Source: Conus ventricosus
Taxonomy: Eukaryota > Mollusca > Gastropoda > Neogastropoda > Conidae
Assembly (NCBI GenBank): GCA_018398815.1
Contig: CM031595.1
Span: forward strand, 52,090,494 to 52,154,493
DNA: 64,000 nt
Direction of reading: 5' to 3'
Shown here: positions 57,101 to 62,472 of the stretch, piece by piece
Layout: each line of letters begins with the position of its first letter
Numbering within the stretch: position 1 is the stretch's first letter
Position numbers and translations under genes: made by a program
The notes under the pieces: generated by a model
Database searches by the model: none
What the model saw: the letters and a program-made list of their open reading frames with translations, nothing else
Told to the model about the DNA's origin: nothing

Positions 57101-57468
57101 TTAAAACTGACCTCAGAGCCAATCTACACGTCCACAGAATTACTTAAAGAAGAACCTGTTTCGCTAGTTTTGAGAGTATCAAGAGTGTTTTATCCTACAA
57201 ATTATGAAATTGGCCTCAAATTTTTGTTAAAGATTTCTCGATCACATCCCTTGACATCACTCTTTCTCACACACACTCAAATCTTCTCATCCATCCCCAT
57301 CTCCCCCTGAACAACTTCCCAAATCATGAATTGTAGTCATAACTGGTGGTCTATTAAAACTGCTGACTGATCAATAGAAGTCACTCAATGCTATAGTATA
57401 TGGCAGCATACTTACAGGCAAGGGCAGATGTCATGTCCTTGAACTTCTGGAATCGTTTTAACTTTACT
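27966..57468 (-). CDS. NOP58: NOP58, box C/D snoRNP core protein (5' exon outside window)
   Basis: Thirteen exons on the minus strand (listed separately) give about 503 codons, matching human NOP58 from about residue 42 to the end. NOP58 sits in nucleolar box C/D snoRNPs with fibrillarin, NOP56 and 15.5K and is needed for rRNA 2'-O-methylation and processing. Visible parts: [11 protein letters not shown] near the N-terminus, [13 protein letters not shown] and [13 protein letters not shown] (coiled-coil arm), then the Nop domain with [20 protein letters not shown] and [20 protein letters not shown], then [19 protein letters not shown], and a lysine-rich tail ending [17 protein letters not shown]. 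The closest paralogue, NOP56, is less similar in the Nop domain and tail. Four conserved-domain positions lack one base each, and one tail exon is out of frame by one; splice phases demand the intact frame, so sequencing error is favoured. Introns hold snoRNA candidates and many transposons. The first exon (about 42 residues) was not found up to 64000. Confidence 0.95.
28366..28412 (+). repeat. Short interspersed repeat tail, copy 1 (truncated)
   Basis: Shares 'agataagataatgttgctta' and 'agccgaccgcaaagggcc' with 46783-46857, 55718-55768 and 58108-58180. Likely the conserved part of a SINE. Confidence 0.8.
28478..28625. repeat. Structured intronic repeat, copy 1 of 3
   Basis: Conserved about 145-bp sequence in the last NOP58 intron, containing 'gatgaagggtctcagac', 'gaggcaacagtcagtgtcag' and 'gcgctgacacctag'. 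On the host sense strand it can fold into two hairpins: GGTGTC with GACACT, and GACTG with CAGTC. It could be a small RNA gene or a SINE; class unresolved. Confidence 0.55.
29523..29665. repeat. Structured intronic repeat, copy 2 of 3
   Basis: Same unit about 1 kb away, more diverged in its right third. The first hairpin arm changes from GGTGTC to GGGGTC while its partner changes to GGCACT, partly keeping pairing. Confidence 0.55.
30008..30072. repeat. Poly-C tracts
   Basis: Two C runs separated by 'tcacttccccttttccctcc'. Tract lengths are not reliable in any technology. Confidence 0.9.
30476..30625. repeat. Structured intronic repeat, copy 3 of 3
   Basis: Third copy. On the minus strand it begins with a perfect C-box-like AATGATGA, but no D box closes a terminal stem at a normal distance, so I do not call it a C/D snoRNA. 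Confidence 0.55.
30832..30925. repeat. Poly-T/poly-G tract in last NOP58 intron
   Basis: Two long T runs, the second followed by a G run. Confidence 0.9.
31106..31233 (-). CDS. NOP58: NOP58 tail exon, out of frame by one
   Basis: 128 bases between tttccag and gttagt. Starts [11 protein letters not shown] in the phase given by the previous exon, and must end PDGDAEGT in the phase of the last exon. The exon is one base short (or two too long). The middle frame [20 protein letters not shown] looks most tail-like but would need two changes; a single missing base gives another lysine/arginine-rich reading. I cannot decide between them. Confidence 0.75.
31749..31912 (-). CDS. NOP58: NOP58 exon, start of lysine-rich tail
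   Basis: 164 bases between ccctag and gtgagt. Encodes [20 protein letters not shown] and [20 protein letters not shown]. Matches the human SEVKTYDPSGDSTLPTCSKK boundary, where the compact core ends and the disordered nucleolar tail begins. Confidence 0.93.
33253..34247. mobile_element. Nested TIR element, family CAGGGCTTAAAA, copy 1
   Basis: Left end CAGGCTTAAAATGG (one G fewer than expected), right end TTTTAAGCCCTG. Flanked by GTTATT on both sides (33247-33252, 34248-34253). The homologous place in the uninterrupted element copy (about 22751-22756) has a single GTTATT, so this is a directly visible 6-bp target duplication. It carries a frame-disrupted minus-strand zinc-finger reading ([20 protein letters not shown]). 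Second copy at 50252-51229. Confidence 0.88.
34249..34917 (-). CDS. hAT-like transposase N-terminal fragment, copy 2
   Basis: A 222-codon open frame. Contains [20 protein letters not shown], a Cys-x2-Cys finger FFCKVCKK followed by SRGKRKK, and then [20 protein letters not shown], a pattern seen in the region after the finger of hAT-type transposases. The catalytic core is absent, so this is at most an N-terminal DNA-binding fragment. The frame partly runs through the right flank of the nested insertion, where the C-terminal end of the reading is probably meaningless. Confidence 0.55.
   Translation of the reverse strand: MCVVCFSSKGKQFDSWLSFAHAQFDFRQRAPCSSSSVNSNTVASAIMPKGNCAFDPLWLQKEEYRSWITECRDNKHVFFCKVCKKTVDVRAMGESAVASRGKRKKYVELEKRSRLVVNLTDFVWQSSNSSTSGQTLSSVRIVSQFTITANGTDVLKAEVLWTIHAINNRHSFRSAEDNTKLFAAMFPYYSIATNYRCGEAKNRYLATFGIAPFSVRTEKRVK
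35666..35727 (-). CDS. NOP58: NOP58 small exon, [15 protein letters not shown]
   Basis: 62 bases between tttacag and gtaaat. Encodes [20 protein letters not shown], matching the human ISGTGKALAKTEKYEHK segment. Phase fits both neighbours. Confidence 0.85.
35834..35909 (-). ncRNA. Decayed C/D snoRNA, family 1
   Basis: In sense orientation within a NOP58 intron. D box CTGA (35841-35844) and the adjoining guide are recognisable, but the guide has two changes against the 18S-complementary form (GGCAGTGATGAA instead of GGTAGTGACGAA), and the C box is GTGATAT. Probably a pseudogene or a diverged relative of 37928-38005. Confidence 0.45.
37122..37337 (-). pseudogene. Transposon zinc-finger protein fragment (WRWQW type)
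   Basis: ATG at 37337; reads [11 protein letters not shown], one stop, then [20 protein letters not shown] and [20 protein letters not shown] before a stop. The order 'KN-WRW-W, about 25 residues, C-x2-C, Y' matches proteins coded by the elements at 43846-44451 and 50252-51229. No catalytic domain. Confidence 0.55.
37928..38005 (-). ncRNA. Box C/D snoRNA, SNORD70-like, copy 1
   Basis: 78 nt on the host sense strand. Terminal stem GATTGCC/GGCAATC is a perfect 7 bp. C box ATGATGA (37997-37991), D' CTGA, C' like TGATGTT, D box CTGA (37938-37935). The guide next to D is complementary to GGTAGTGACGAA (37940-37951), identical to the conserved 18S rRNA segment GGUAGUGACGAA. The fifth base from D pairs with the A of GGUA, which I take as the position called A512 in human 18S, the target of SNORD70. 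Vertebrate SNORD70 and SNORD11 are also encoded in NOP58 introns. Boxes, stem, target and host agree, so confidence is high; only expression is unknown. Confidence 0.9.
38996..39073 (-). ncRNA. Box C/D snoRNA, SNORD70-like, copy 2
   Basis: Essentially identical to 37928-38005 (same stem, boxes and guide), located in the second copy of the 1-kb tandem duplication. Confidence 0.9.
39492..39632 (-). CDS. NOP58: NOP58 exon, end of Nop domain
   Basis: 141 bases between ttgcag and gtaagt. Encodes [20 protein letters not shown] and [14 protein letters not shown]. Frame intact. Confidence 0.95.
39888..39965 (-). ncRNA. Box C/D snoRNA, SNORD70-like, copy 3 (next intron)
   Basis: Lies between exons 39492-39632 and 40004-40165, in sense. 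C box ATGATGA (39957-39951), D' CTGA (39937-39934), C' TGATGA (39930-39925), D CTGA (39899-39896). Terminal pairing AGCC/GGCT extended by GGA/TCC. The guide is complementary to AGGTAGTGACGAA (39900-39912), 13 nt of 18S. Sequence outside boxes and guide differs from copies 1 and 2, so this is an older paralogue. Its position, ending 39 bases after the upstream exon's acceptor side and about 255 from the other exon, suits intronic release. Confidence 0.88.
40004..40165 (-). CDS. NOP58: NOP58 exon, Nop domain core, two missing bases
   Basis: 162 bases between actcag and gtaatg. Encodes [20 protein letters not shown] and ALF; one C is missing at TTC-GCG and one A at CCA-AAT. With both the reading LKSKHDTP...[12 protein letters not shown] continues and the exon becomes 164 bases ending on a codon boundary, as the next exon needs. 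Confidence 0.93.
40556..40681 (-). CDS. NOP58: NOP58 exon, Nop domain, one missing base
   Basis: 126 bases between atacag and gtgagt. Encodes IVELVDYRT, then after one missing C the frame [20 protein letters not shown] and [11 protein letters not shown]. The missing base falls in ACC-GTT. With it the exon has 127 bases and ends in the phase the next exon needs. Confidence 0.93.
41837..41982 (-). CDS. NOP58: NOP58 exon, Nop domain start
   Basis: 146 bases between accag and gtacag. Encodes [20 protein letters not shown] and GTEISSQDI, nearly identical to animal NOP58. Frame intact. Confidence 0.97.
42129..42157. repeat. Poly-C tract
   Basis: A run of about 29 C inside a NOP58 intron. A similar run lies at about 45328-45348. 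Confidence 0.95.
42868..43001 (-). CDS. NOP58: NOP58 exon with one missing base
   Basis: 134 bases between tttccag and gtgagt. Encodes [20 protein letters not shown] and SWHFPELPK; then the frame breaks. After PELPK the exon reads AAGTGGTCAC, whereas a second G (AAGG) would continue as [16 protein letters not shown] and also give the phase required by the next exon. So 135 bases are expected and one G is absent. Confidence 0.9.
43105..43197. repeat. GAGT/GT microsatellite
   Basis: Begins as gagt repeats and passes into gt repeats. Confidence 0.95.
43345..43580 (+). repeat. tRNA-derived SINE
   Basis: An A-box-like 'agcatagtggttagcatc' is followed about 30 bases later by a B-box-like GGGTTTGATTCCC, the internal RNA polymerase III promoter of tRNA-derived SINEs. 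A non-tRNA body of about 150 bases follows. The head has lost cloverleaf pairing, so it is not a tRNA gene. No poly-A tail or clear target duplication was found. Confidence 0.7.
43846..44451. mobile_element. TIR element, family CAGGGGTGGGAA
   Basis: 606 bp with ends CAGGGGTGGGAA and TTCCCACCCCTG (perfect 12-bp TIRs) flanked by ATAGTA on both sides (43840-43845, 44452-44457), a 6-bp duplication. The right subterminal region has repeated 'ccgaggaaat' and 'gcggaattccgcgg' palindromes. It codes only a zinc-finger fragment, so non-autonomous. The TIR resembles the usual hAT terminus CAGGGGTG. Confidence 0.9.
43976..44238 (-). CDS. Transposon zinc-finger protein fragment
   Basis: From an ATG at 44238 the frame reads [20 protein letters not shown], then [20 protein letters not shown]. 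This is the same 'FDES-IKN-WRWEW ... C-x2-C ... Y--RG--AL' module as at 50790-51029. The frame continues past the finger with no further recognisable domain. Without a transposase core it cannot mobilise itself; it may be a DNA-binding remnant. Confidence 0.55.
44808..44872 (-). CDS. NOP58: NOP58 exon, [21 protein letters not shown]
   Basis: 65 bases between tttcag and gtaagt. Very strong match to the coiled-coil arm ([20 protein letters not shown]). The flanking introns are 8.8 kb (upstream) and 1.8 kb (downstream). Confidence 0.95.
45893..46080. repeat. Minisatellite, about 52-bp unit, nearly four copies
   Basis: Units with 'aaacaaagttagaggcaaca' and 'gaaggcaagactatgcac', diverging by substitutions. 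Confidence 0.9.
46190..46265 (-). ncRNA. Box C/D snoRNA candidate, family 3, copy 1
   Basis: Sense to NOP58. C box ATGATGA (46254-46248), D' CTGA within CCTCTGACTG, C' like TGAGGA, D box CTGA (46201-46198). Short terminal pairing CAAC/GTTG. The region before D' is complementary to AGGTCCAGACACA, which equals a stretch of yeast 18S rRNA (CAGGUCCAGACACAAU) as I recall it; many animal 18S genes differ there, so the target is uncertain. Confidence 0.6.
46783..46857 (+). repeat. Short interspersed repeat tail, copy 2
   Basis: Best-preserved copy of the 75-bp sequence with 'ttatagcccagccgaccgca' and 'atcagggctgtcaccacgtt'. It interrupts unit U2 relative to the other units, so it is an insertion. 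Confidence 0.85.
47008..47085 (-). ncRNA. Box C/D snoRNA candidate, family 3, copy 2
   Basis: C box ATGATGA (47074-47068), D' CTGA, D box CTGA (47019-47016). Outer pairing GACA/TGTC replaces CAAC/GTTG of copy 1, a compensatory difference. Two extra bases (ACTTTTG versus ACTTG) lie before the D' guide. Confidence 0.6.
47382..49430. mobile_element. hAT element with C-terminal transposase domain
   Basis: Ends CAGAGCTGCCAACC and GGTTGGCAGCTCTG are perfect 14-bp TIRs, flanked by AAGGAA on both sides (47376-47381, 49431-49436). Subterminal regions repeat 'cacagtattt/aaatacgg' words. A minus-strand hAT C-terminal dimerisation domain (48169-48612) identifies the superfamily. 2.05 kb is short for an autonomous hAT, and the N-terminal and catalytic parts are missing or unrecognisable. 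G and C runs at about 48795-48900 form an inverted pair. Confidence 0.93.
48169..48612 (-). CDS. hAT transposase C-terminal fragment (dimerisation domain)
   Basis: An open frame of 147 codons with [20 protein letters not shown] then [20 protein letters not shown] and LNAVLQVKS, the hATC pattern: a hydrophobic helix, a Cys/Ser-x-ERxFS turn, and an N-x-x-R-x-x-x-x-x-x-x-L helix. In hAT transposases this part makes the dimer or octamer and completes the fold round the catalytic site. Upstream, 48594-48785 may be the preceding part in another frame ([12 protein letters not shown]). The D-D-E catalytic residues are not visible, so a full enzyme is not coded. Expression from inside a NOP58 intron is not implied. 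Confidence 0.8.
   Translation of the reverse strand: MADIRLKVEKMRKKEEGPGWNSVDYFLERLPCMLPAGTSRDEIQTQFQEYQSEEDLSAVLELPTAAEQWTRMSSKTDHNGVPKFDVLAKVMLRILLIPVSNCACERVFSQVRKNKTDFRGSMGSKTLNAVLQVKSRNTQVLCNSPFL
49675..50104. repeat. Intronic repeat unit U3 (truncated)
   Basis: Third unit, from 'tagactttcccacctttcc' to 'tctcctttacccctg', where the next transposon starts; the snoRNA-bearing right half is missing. Confidence 0.8.
50252..51229. mobile_element. Nested TIR element, family CAGGGCTTAAAA, copy 2
   Basis: Left end CCGGGCTTAAAATGG, right end TTTTAAGCCCTG, flanked by TAAGTT on both sides (50246-50251, 51230-51235). 978 bp, closely related to 33253-34247 along its whole length. It has the GC-rich head 'ctaggggggtctggggcatg' and a right subterminal 'cgaggaatttctcggatccg' palindrome. 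Confidence 0.9.
50790..51029 (-). CDS. Transposon zinc-finger protein fragment
   Basis: From the ATG at 51029 the frame reads [30 protein letters not shown], then [20 protein letters not shown] and [10 protein letters not shown]. Cys-x2-Cys and His-x5-His spacing gives a likely zinc-binding site; the preceding WRWEW block is shared with two other elements in this window. About 80 residues are well defined; the frame then runs on to 50643 without recognisable content. No catalytic domain is present. Confidence 0.6.
51505..51621 (+). CDS. Probable hAT transposase N-terminus
   Basis: Reads [20 protein letters not shown] then EKDRERIQ. A short basic start of the form MS-x-x-WL-x-K followed by a lysine-rich stretch is common in hAT-type proteins of animals. 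It ends in TGA after 38 codons with no finger or core downstream, so it is a leftover of the outer element. Confidence 0.4.
   Translation: MSLEAWLTKSSSQKRKSVAEEKDRERIQLLMFILLFLL
51784..52476. mobile_element. Truncated hAT-like element, right end only
   Basis: Ends 'gggacggttggaaggtctg', preceded by 'ccgtacgaaaatacgg'. This resembles the right end of the element at 49430 ('aaatacgg ... ggttggcagctctg'). It contains two copies of a roughly 100-bp unit with 'gtagtcgaaacacacga' (52150-52250 and 52258-52340). No left TIR was found. Confidence 0.5.
52485..53240. repeat. Intronic repeat unit U4
   Basis: Fourth unit, complete to the family-3 snoRNA candidate, lacking the SINE tail of U2 and the minisatellite of U1. 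Confidence 0.8.
53039..53113 (-). ncRNA. Box C/D snoRNA candidate, family 3, copy 3
   Basis: C box ATGATGA (53103-53097), D' CTGA, D box CTGA (53050-53047), outer pairing GACA/TGTC. Guide before D' complementary to AGGTCCAGACACA as in copy 1. Confidence 0.6.
53657..53784 (-). CDS. NOP58: NOP58 exon, start of coiled-coil arm
   Basis: 128 bases between ttgcag and gtgctt. Encodes [20 protein letters not shown] and [10 protein letters not shown], with two bases of the next codon. A few residues shorter than the human loop after DSLI. Confidence 0.95.
54240..55713. mobile_element. piggyBac-like element
   Basis: TTAA (54236-54239) CCCAATGCCTACCG at the left and CGGTAGGCAGAGGG TTAA (55714-55717) at the right: TTAA duplications, CCC...GGG ends and a TGCCTACCG inverted repeat, all typical of piggyBac. 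A direct repeat of 'accggatcgaccgagatcga' follows the left end (about 54249 and 54295). The internal + frame (54507-55025) resembles a piggyBac transposase N-terminus. 1.47 kb is too short for the full enzyme. Confidence 0.8.
54507..55025 (+). pseudogene. piggyBac transposase N-terminal remnant
   Basis: ATG at 54507; an acidic region ([20 protein letters not shown]) interrupted by TGA at 54549 and TAG at about 54720, then a basic stretch (KKKIRKTK), then [20 protein letters not shown], the usual 'F--FF-DE-W--I---TN' entry to the DDE domain. The reading ends at TAA (55025) before the catalytic aspartates. With two internal stops it cannot give a protein. The acidic N-terminus followed by basic residues fits PGBD-type proteins. 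Confidence 0.6.
55718..55768 (+). repeat. Short interspersed repeat tail, copy 3
   Basis: 'agcccagctgaccgcaaagg' to 'tgtcaccacgtt' directly abuts the right TTAA of the piggyBac-like element, and a matching 'ttatagcccagctga' lies left of it, so the transposon appears to sit in this repeat. Confidence 0.8.
56862..56986 (-). CDS. NOP58: NOP58 exon, N-terminal domain
   Basis: 125 bases between tttacag and gtgaga. Encodes [19 protein letters not shown] and [14 protein letters not shown], the conserved segment of the NOP5 N-terminal domain. Ends on a codon boundary. Confidence 0.95.
57416..57468 (-). CDS. NOP58: NOP58 exon with [12 protein letters not shown]
   Basis: 53 bases between ttgcag and gtaagc. 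Starts with the last base of a split codon, then 17 codons, then T of a codon completed in the next exon. Human counterpart is VKLKHFEKFQD. Confidence 0.9.
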
Positions 57469-57792
57469 CTGCAACATACACAATCAGATTCAGTCATCTG
57501 GATGTCGAGGATAGGAGGGTGATAAGAGTTAGACTAAGCTACACATAATTTAAAAAACTAAACCAACAGATATATATCTGATGCAATACATACAATACAA
57601 TCAGAACCAGGCATCAGGGATGAAAGGGTGGTAACTTAAGCTGAAACTAGACCTTTTACAGAATGAAGTAACTGACATTCATCTGATGTAAAGTATACTA
57701 AACATGCCTTACACACAAACAAACGTTGATTTAAATCACTTATAACTTGTGTTCTTACAACCACACTTATTTTTGATTAACTTGAAAAATAT

Positions 57793-57878
57793 GGACCACT
57801 CAGAATTTTCATTCTTCAAGGTTTCCCCTTTTGGGAACTCAAAGCGAGCTGGGATTATGGTTCACATCACTGTGGTCA
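57793..57878 (-). ncRNA. Box C/D snoRNA candidate, family 2, copy 1
   Basis: Sense to NOP58, in the intron upstream of exon 57416-57468. Terminal stem GACCAC/GTGGTC, C box GTGATGT, D box CTGA (57803-57800). A conserved inner segment CCCAGCTCGCTTTGAG and an internal stem-loop follow. Here the internal stem is TTCCC/GGGAA, where other copies have TTTCC/GGAAA. Confidence 0.65.
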
Positions 57879-58107
57879 TAATGAGGCAAGGTTTGTGTAG
57901 AGCATATTTTTAAATAACTGTCCAATGACTTAAACATGCATCAAATAATGATGACATGTAAACATCTTTATTCAATATCATTTGCATGTATGTACGCACA
58001 CACGAACACGCAAGCACATGCACGCATTCTTTTCAGTACACTCCAAGTGACCTGGGATTATAGTTTTCAGATTATTTCATACAGGAAAAAAAAACAACCA
58101 TTTATAT

Positions 58108-58180
58108 AAGATAAGATAATGTTGCTTATAGCCCAGCCGACCGCAGAGGGCCACATCAGGGCTGTCACCACGTTAAAATC
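58108..58180 (+). repeat. Short interspersed repeat tail, copy 4
   Basis: Full 75-bp form starting 'ataagataagataatgttgc' and ending 'accacgttaaaatcaacc'. Confidence 0.85.
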
Positions 58181-58187
58181 AACCATT

Positions 58188-58223
<36 letters not shown>

Positions 58224-58309
58224 ACATACAACAAACTAATAAATTCCAAGGATAAGTACCGAGCACCGTTCCAGAAATAAGAGCAAGCTTTGTTTATAAT
58301 TCAATATGA

Positions 58310-58356
<47 letters not shown>

Positions 58357-58765
58357 ATATATATATAAAGAATATTTTTTAAAAATGAAGTATTAAAATC
58401 AACAAGCTTGTTGATTTTAATTCTTCATTTTTTTAAAATATTCTTAACAGATGTTGCTCCCCAAGGGGTTGAGCACCTTCAGATTTTTAAAGAACACTTT
58501 TATATTGTTCATAATTTTTATATTTATATATATTTTATATATATATATATTATATATAGTGTCCTTATTGGCGACATATCTACCCTGAAGAACAAAGATG
58601 TTAAAAGAACTACAAGGTCAGTTGTTAAGACTTTTTAAAAAATGAAGTATTTAAAATCAACAAGCTTGTTTCGAACCTCTCATTTTTAAAAAATAGTCTT
58701 AACAGATGTTGCTCCCCAAGGGGTTGAGCACCTTCAGATTTTTAAAGAACACTTTTATATTGTTC

Positions 58766-58828
<63 letters not shown>

Positions 58829-58890
58829 TCCTTATTGGCGACATATCTACCCTGAAGAACAAAGATGTTAAAAGAACTACAAGGTCAGTT
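58181..58890. repeat. AT microsatellites and a 255-bp tandem duplication
   Basis: (TA)n tracts at about 58188-58224, 58314-58367, 58531-58557 and 58767-58825. The units 58379-58625 and 58635-58890 share 'gatgttgctccccaaggggt' and 'ggcgacatatctaccctgaa'. Unit 1 begins with a near-perfect 50-bp palindrome centred on AAGCTT (58381-58432). Confidence 0.9.
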
Positions 58891-59763
58891 GCACTACACT
58901 GCCATTTACAGCAGAAAATGTGACACCTGTTTAACGAGGCAAAAAAAAAAAATCAAAACATTATATAACCCTAACTTTCAATCTTCATTGTCATCTCAGG
59001 AAATCTCAAACCTGTACGTATGCATGCAAGCTTGTGTACATGATATATTGTGATATCAATATGGTTTCATCATCTACATCAAATATCAAAATATAGCCAT
59101 ACAAATAACCTTCAGTACTATGATTTGAACTTCAAAATGTTTTTTTTTCAGCACTGAAATAAATTATCAAGACTTTCAGTTTAAGAATCCAGTGAGGATT
59201 GAAATTAACTTTTGCACTCTATACCATACTCTCCTTCAGATAATGCACATGCCTCAGATAGTGCACAAACACTTGAGTTACACTTATAATGAATGAGAGA
59301 GTACCATGATTTATTGCACAGTGCACATTCCGTCTTAAAGCATAATTTAATTTAAATATAACCTTCAAATTTTTTTTTTTTTAAACTTTTAAAGGTTTAG
59401 CATTTTCATTACAATCACCATTCTCTTGTCATGCAGGTGTACAGAGATGTCAATAAATAAATCACATAACCCATCCAAAGATGGTCATGCTTCTCATTTG
59501 ACTGCATGCAACACTGACCTCATCCATTCAGAACTTTTATTTCTCTAGCAGAAAAAAGCAGGTTGGGATCACAGACTACATCATCACCTCATTCATAATC
59601 AGTGTCACAACTCATATATTAATATATAAGCTGATCACTTTAACAGCTGTTTCAATACATGTTGAAGACAAATGTACAGGTATTATTTCAGTATCTGATC
59701 AAAAAACGCAGTAATAGTGTTCCTCTTTACCTAAACTTCAGTGTTTACTAGCTGTAGTTATCA

Positions 59764-59856
59764 TTTGTGCCACTCAGAACTTTCATTCTTCAGCATTTCC
59801 TTTGTGGAAACTCAAAGCGAGCTTGGATTATAGTTCACATCATAGTGGTCACAAAA
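59764..59856 (-). ncRNA. Box C/D snoRNA candidate, family 2, copy 2
   Basis: C box ATGATGT, D box CTGA (59777-59774). The terminal stem is extended: TTTGTG-A-CCAC pairs with GTGG-CACAAA. Internal stem TTTCC/GGAAA. Confidence 0.7.
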
Positions 59857-60289
59857 ACAGATGGTCACGATTAGTTCAGGGGAATTTCAACATTACCACT
59901 GTAAAGAAGTATTTAGAAGACACGCCTCCAACAAAGTATTATTACCTACAGGCATAAAACTTGTATTTATCAGACTTTTGAGTCTGAATTTCAATTTGTT
60001 ACTCTCACCTCACACATGCACTGACTACATGAAATCGGTTTAATGTCAAGATTAACTTAAGGTTGTACTGACATTTCATTCAACAAAAAATTAATGTTGA
60101 TAATGATAATCGAAATCTGCCCACAACACATTTTTCATTGAAGAAAAGGCACATAGGCACACAGTTCCACATGCACACATAAGTGCATACACATAAGCAT
60201 ATCATTTTGGGGATATCTGATCAAAATAGCAGTTCTAAATAACTAATGCTCTTTACCTAACTTCAGTGATTACTAGCTGTTGTTATGAT

Positions 60290-60380
60290 TTGCACCACTC
60301 AGAATTTTCATTCTTCAGCATTTCCTTTGTGGAAACTCAAAGCGAGCTGGGATTATAGTTCACATCATAGTGGTCACAAA
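60290..60380 (-). ncRNA. Box C/D snoRNA candidate, family 2, copy 3
   Basis: Same boxes and internal stem; D box CTGA at 60302-60299. Terminal stem CCAC/GTGG with TGTG/TGCA outside it. Confidence 0.7.
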
Positions 60381-60809
60381 AACAGATGGTCACGATTAGT
60401 TCAGGGGAATTTCAACATTACCACTGTAAAGAAGTATTTAGAAGACACGCCTCCAACAAAGTATTATTACCTACAGGCATAAAACTTGTATTTATCAGAC
60501 TTTTGAGTCTGAATTTCAATTTATTACTCTCACCTCACACATGCACTGACTACATGAAACCGGTTTAATGTCAAGATTTAACTTAAGGTTGTACCGACAT
60601 TTCATTCAACAAAAATTAATGATAATCGAAATCTGCCCACAACACATTTTTCACTGAAGAAAAGGCACATAGGCACACAGTTCCACATGCACACATAAGT
60701 GCATGCACATAAGCATATCGTTTTGGGAATATCTGATCAAAATAGCAGTTCTAAATAACTAATCTATGCTCTTTACCTAACTTCAGTGATTACTTGATGT
60801 TGTTATGAT

Positions 60810-60900
60810 TTGCACCACTCAGAATTTTCACTCTTCAGCATTTCCTTTGTGGAAACTCAAAGCGAGCTGGGATTATAGTTCACATCATAGTGGTCACAAA
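60810..60900 (-). ncRNA. Box C/D snoRNA candidate, family 2, copy 4
   Basis: As copy 3, with one change in the region before D (GAGTGAAAA instead of GAATGAAAA). D box CTGA at 60822-60819. Confidence 0.68.
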
Positions 60901-61349
60901 AACAGATGGTCACAACTAGTTCAGGGGAATTTCAACATTACCACTGTAAAGAACTATTTAGAAGACACAACTCCAAGAAAGTATGATCACCTACACTAAC
61001 AGGCATAAAACTTGTATTTATCAGACTTTTGAGTATGAATTTCAAGTTGTCACTCTTAACTCACACATGCACCTCACACAGGCACTGACTACGTGAAACC
61101 AGATTACTGCCAAGATTAAACTCAGGTTGTACTGACATTTCATTCAACAAAAAATTAATAATGATCATCTAAATCTGTCATGGACATATTTTTCATTGAA
61201 GAAAAAGAAAAAGCATGTAGGCACACAGTTCCACATGCATACATTAAAGCATGTACATAAACATTTTGGGGATATCTGATCATATTTAATTAGCAGAAAT
61301 AACTAATGCTCTTTACCTAAACTTCAGTGTTTACTAGCTGTAGTTATGA

Positions 61350-61440
61350 TCAGCACCACTCAGAACTTTCATTCTTCAGCATTTCCTTTGTGGAAACTCG
61401 AAGCGAGCTGGGATTATAGTTCACATCATAGTAGTAACAA
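61350..61440 (-). ncRNA. Box C/D snoRNA candidate, family 2, copy 5
   Basis: C box ATGATGT and D box CTGA (61363-61360) kept, but the 5' arm of the terminal stem reads GTTACTAC, weakening pairing with GTGG; may be decaying. Confidence 0.55.
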
Positions 61441-62001
61441 AAATAGGTAGCAAGACTAGAGTAAGATATGGGAATTTAAACATAACCATTCCACAGAAGA
61501 TAGAGCTGTAACAAAGTATGCACTACCTGCAGGCATAAAACTTAAAACTCCTATTCGTCAGACTTAATGCAATTGTGAACATGTCGATTCAAGACAGCAG
61601 GCAGGTAGGTCACTGTGAACATTTCTGTTGTAGTGGTAAAGGTTCTAACATGCCATACAAAATGTGCTCGTATGTAAACATGCACCCCTCCCCTCCTTGT
61701 TCTCCACCCTCCCCTCCCTTTGCATTTGATTTGTTGTTGTTGTGTTGTTACGTTTCTTTCGTTCATCTGTTTGCTTGCTGCGGCAGGAGGGAGATGGGTC
61801 GTGATCTTTATCCCTTGCTCCAGGAACAAATGTTCACCATTTTAACTTGCATAAAGGGACTTCTAAATATAAAAAACAATGGGGGGGGGGGGGGGAGACG
61901 AACAAATATACAAAACAAACACACAAAGATAAGACATACATCTGAGTGCACATAATTCATCCAAAAACTTAATATCCTAACTATTCAGTCTTATAGTATC
62001 A

Positions 62002-62090
62002 CTGGACCACTCAGAATTTTCATTCTTCAGCATTTCCACTGTGGAAACTCAAAGCGAGCTGGGATTATGGTTCACATCATTGTGGTCACA
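62002..62090 (-). ncRNA. Box C/D snoRNA candidate, family 2, copy 6
   Basis: Best terminal stem of the family with C box: GACCAC/GTGGTC, C box ATGATGT, D CTGA (62014-62011). Internal stem is lengthened to TTTCCAC/GTGGAAA. It lies outside the 519-bp array, so it may be nearer to the ancestral copy. Confidence 0.72.
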
Positions 62091-62472
62091 AGACTGCATT
62101 AGGAACATACTGAGCATTAAACATTATTGTGTACTGCATAATAATATACACTATTTAAGCTGTTCAAAAGTGTGAGCATATATTTGTATGGTTAAAAAAC
62201 AAATATGTCAGTTGCATCAAAGAGAGTCTTCTAGCAAAACATGCCATTTATACATGATTATGCCTACAACTTCTATCATCTTTTCCTCTTCTGCTGACAA
62301 AGACATACATGAAGTAAATATGCAGTGTCTCATCTGCTCACAAAGACACGCAGATAAACATGCACATGCAATAACACTGCTTCAGTATCTGATAAAAATG
62401 ACTGCGATAAATACTCAACTGTTAGTATTGTAACTCTTCCATCGAACACTTGCCTTTTCTCAAACAATTTAC

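Larger units (their letters stand above)
59690..61560. repeat. Tandem array, about 519-bp unit, 3.5 copies
   Basis: Units begin near 59690, 60209, 60727 and 61268 with 'tatctgatcaaaa'-type sequence followed by 'ctttacctaacttcagtg' and contain one family-2 snoRNA candidate each. Units 1 and 2 are nearly identical over the snoRNA and the following 250 bases. Confidence 0.9.

Noticed and set aside
27966..57468. NOP58 as a processed or dead pseudogene
   Set aside because: It keeps introns, splice sites, phases and conserved residues; the only defects are isolated single-base losses.
27966..57468. NOP56 instead of NOP58
   Set aside because: [31 protein letters not shown], the [10 protein letters not shown] boundary and the lysine-run terminus match NOP58 better from memory; a database search would settle it.
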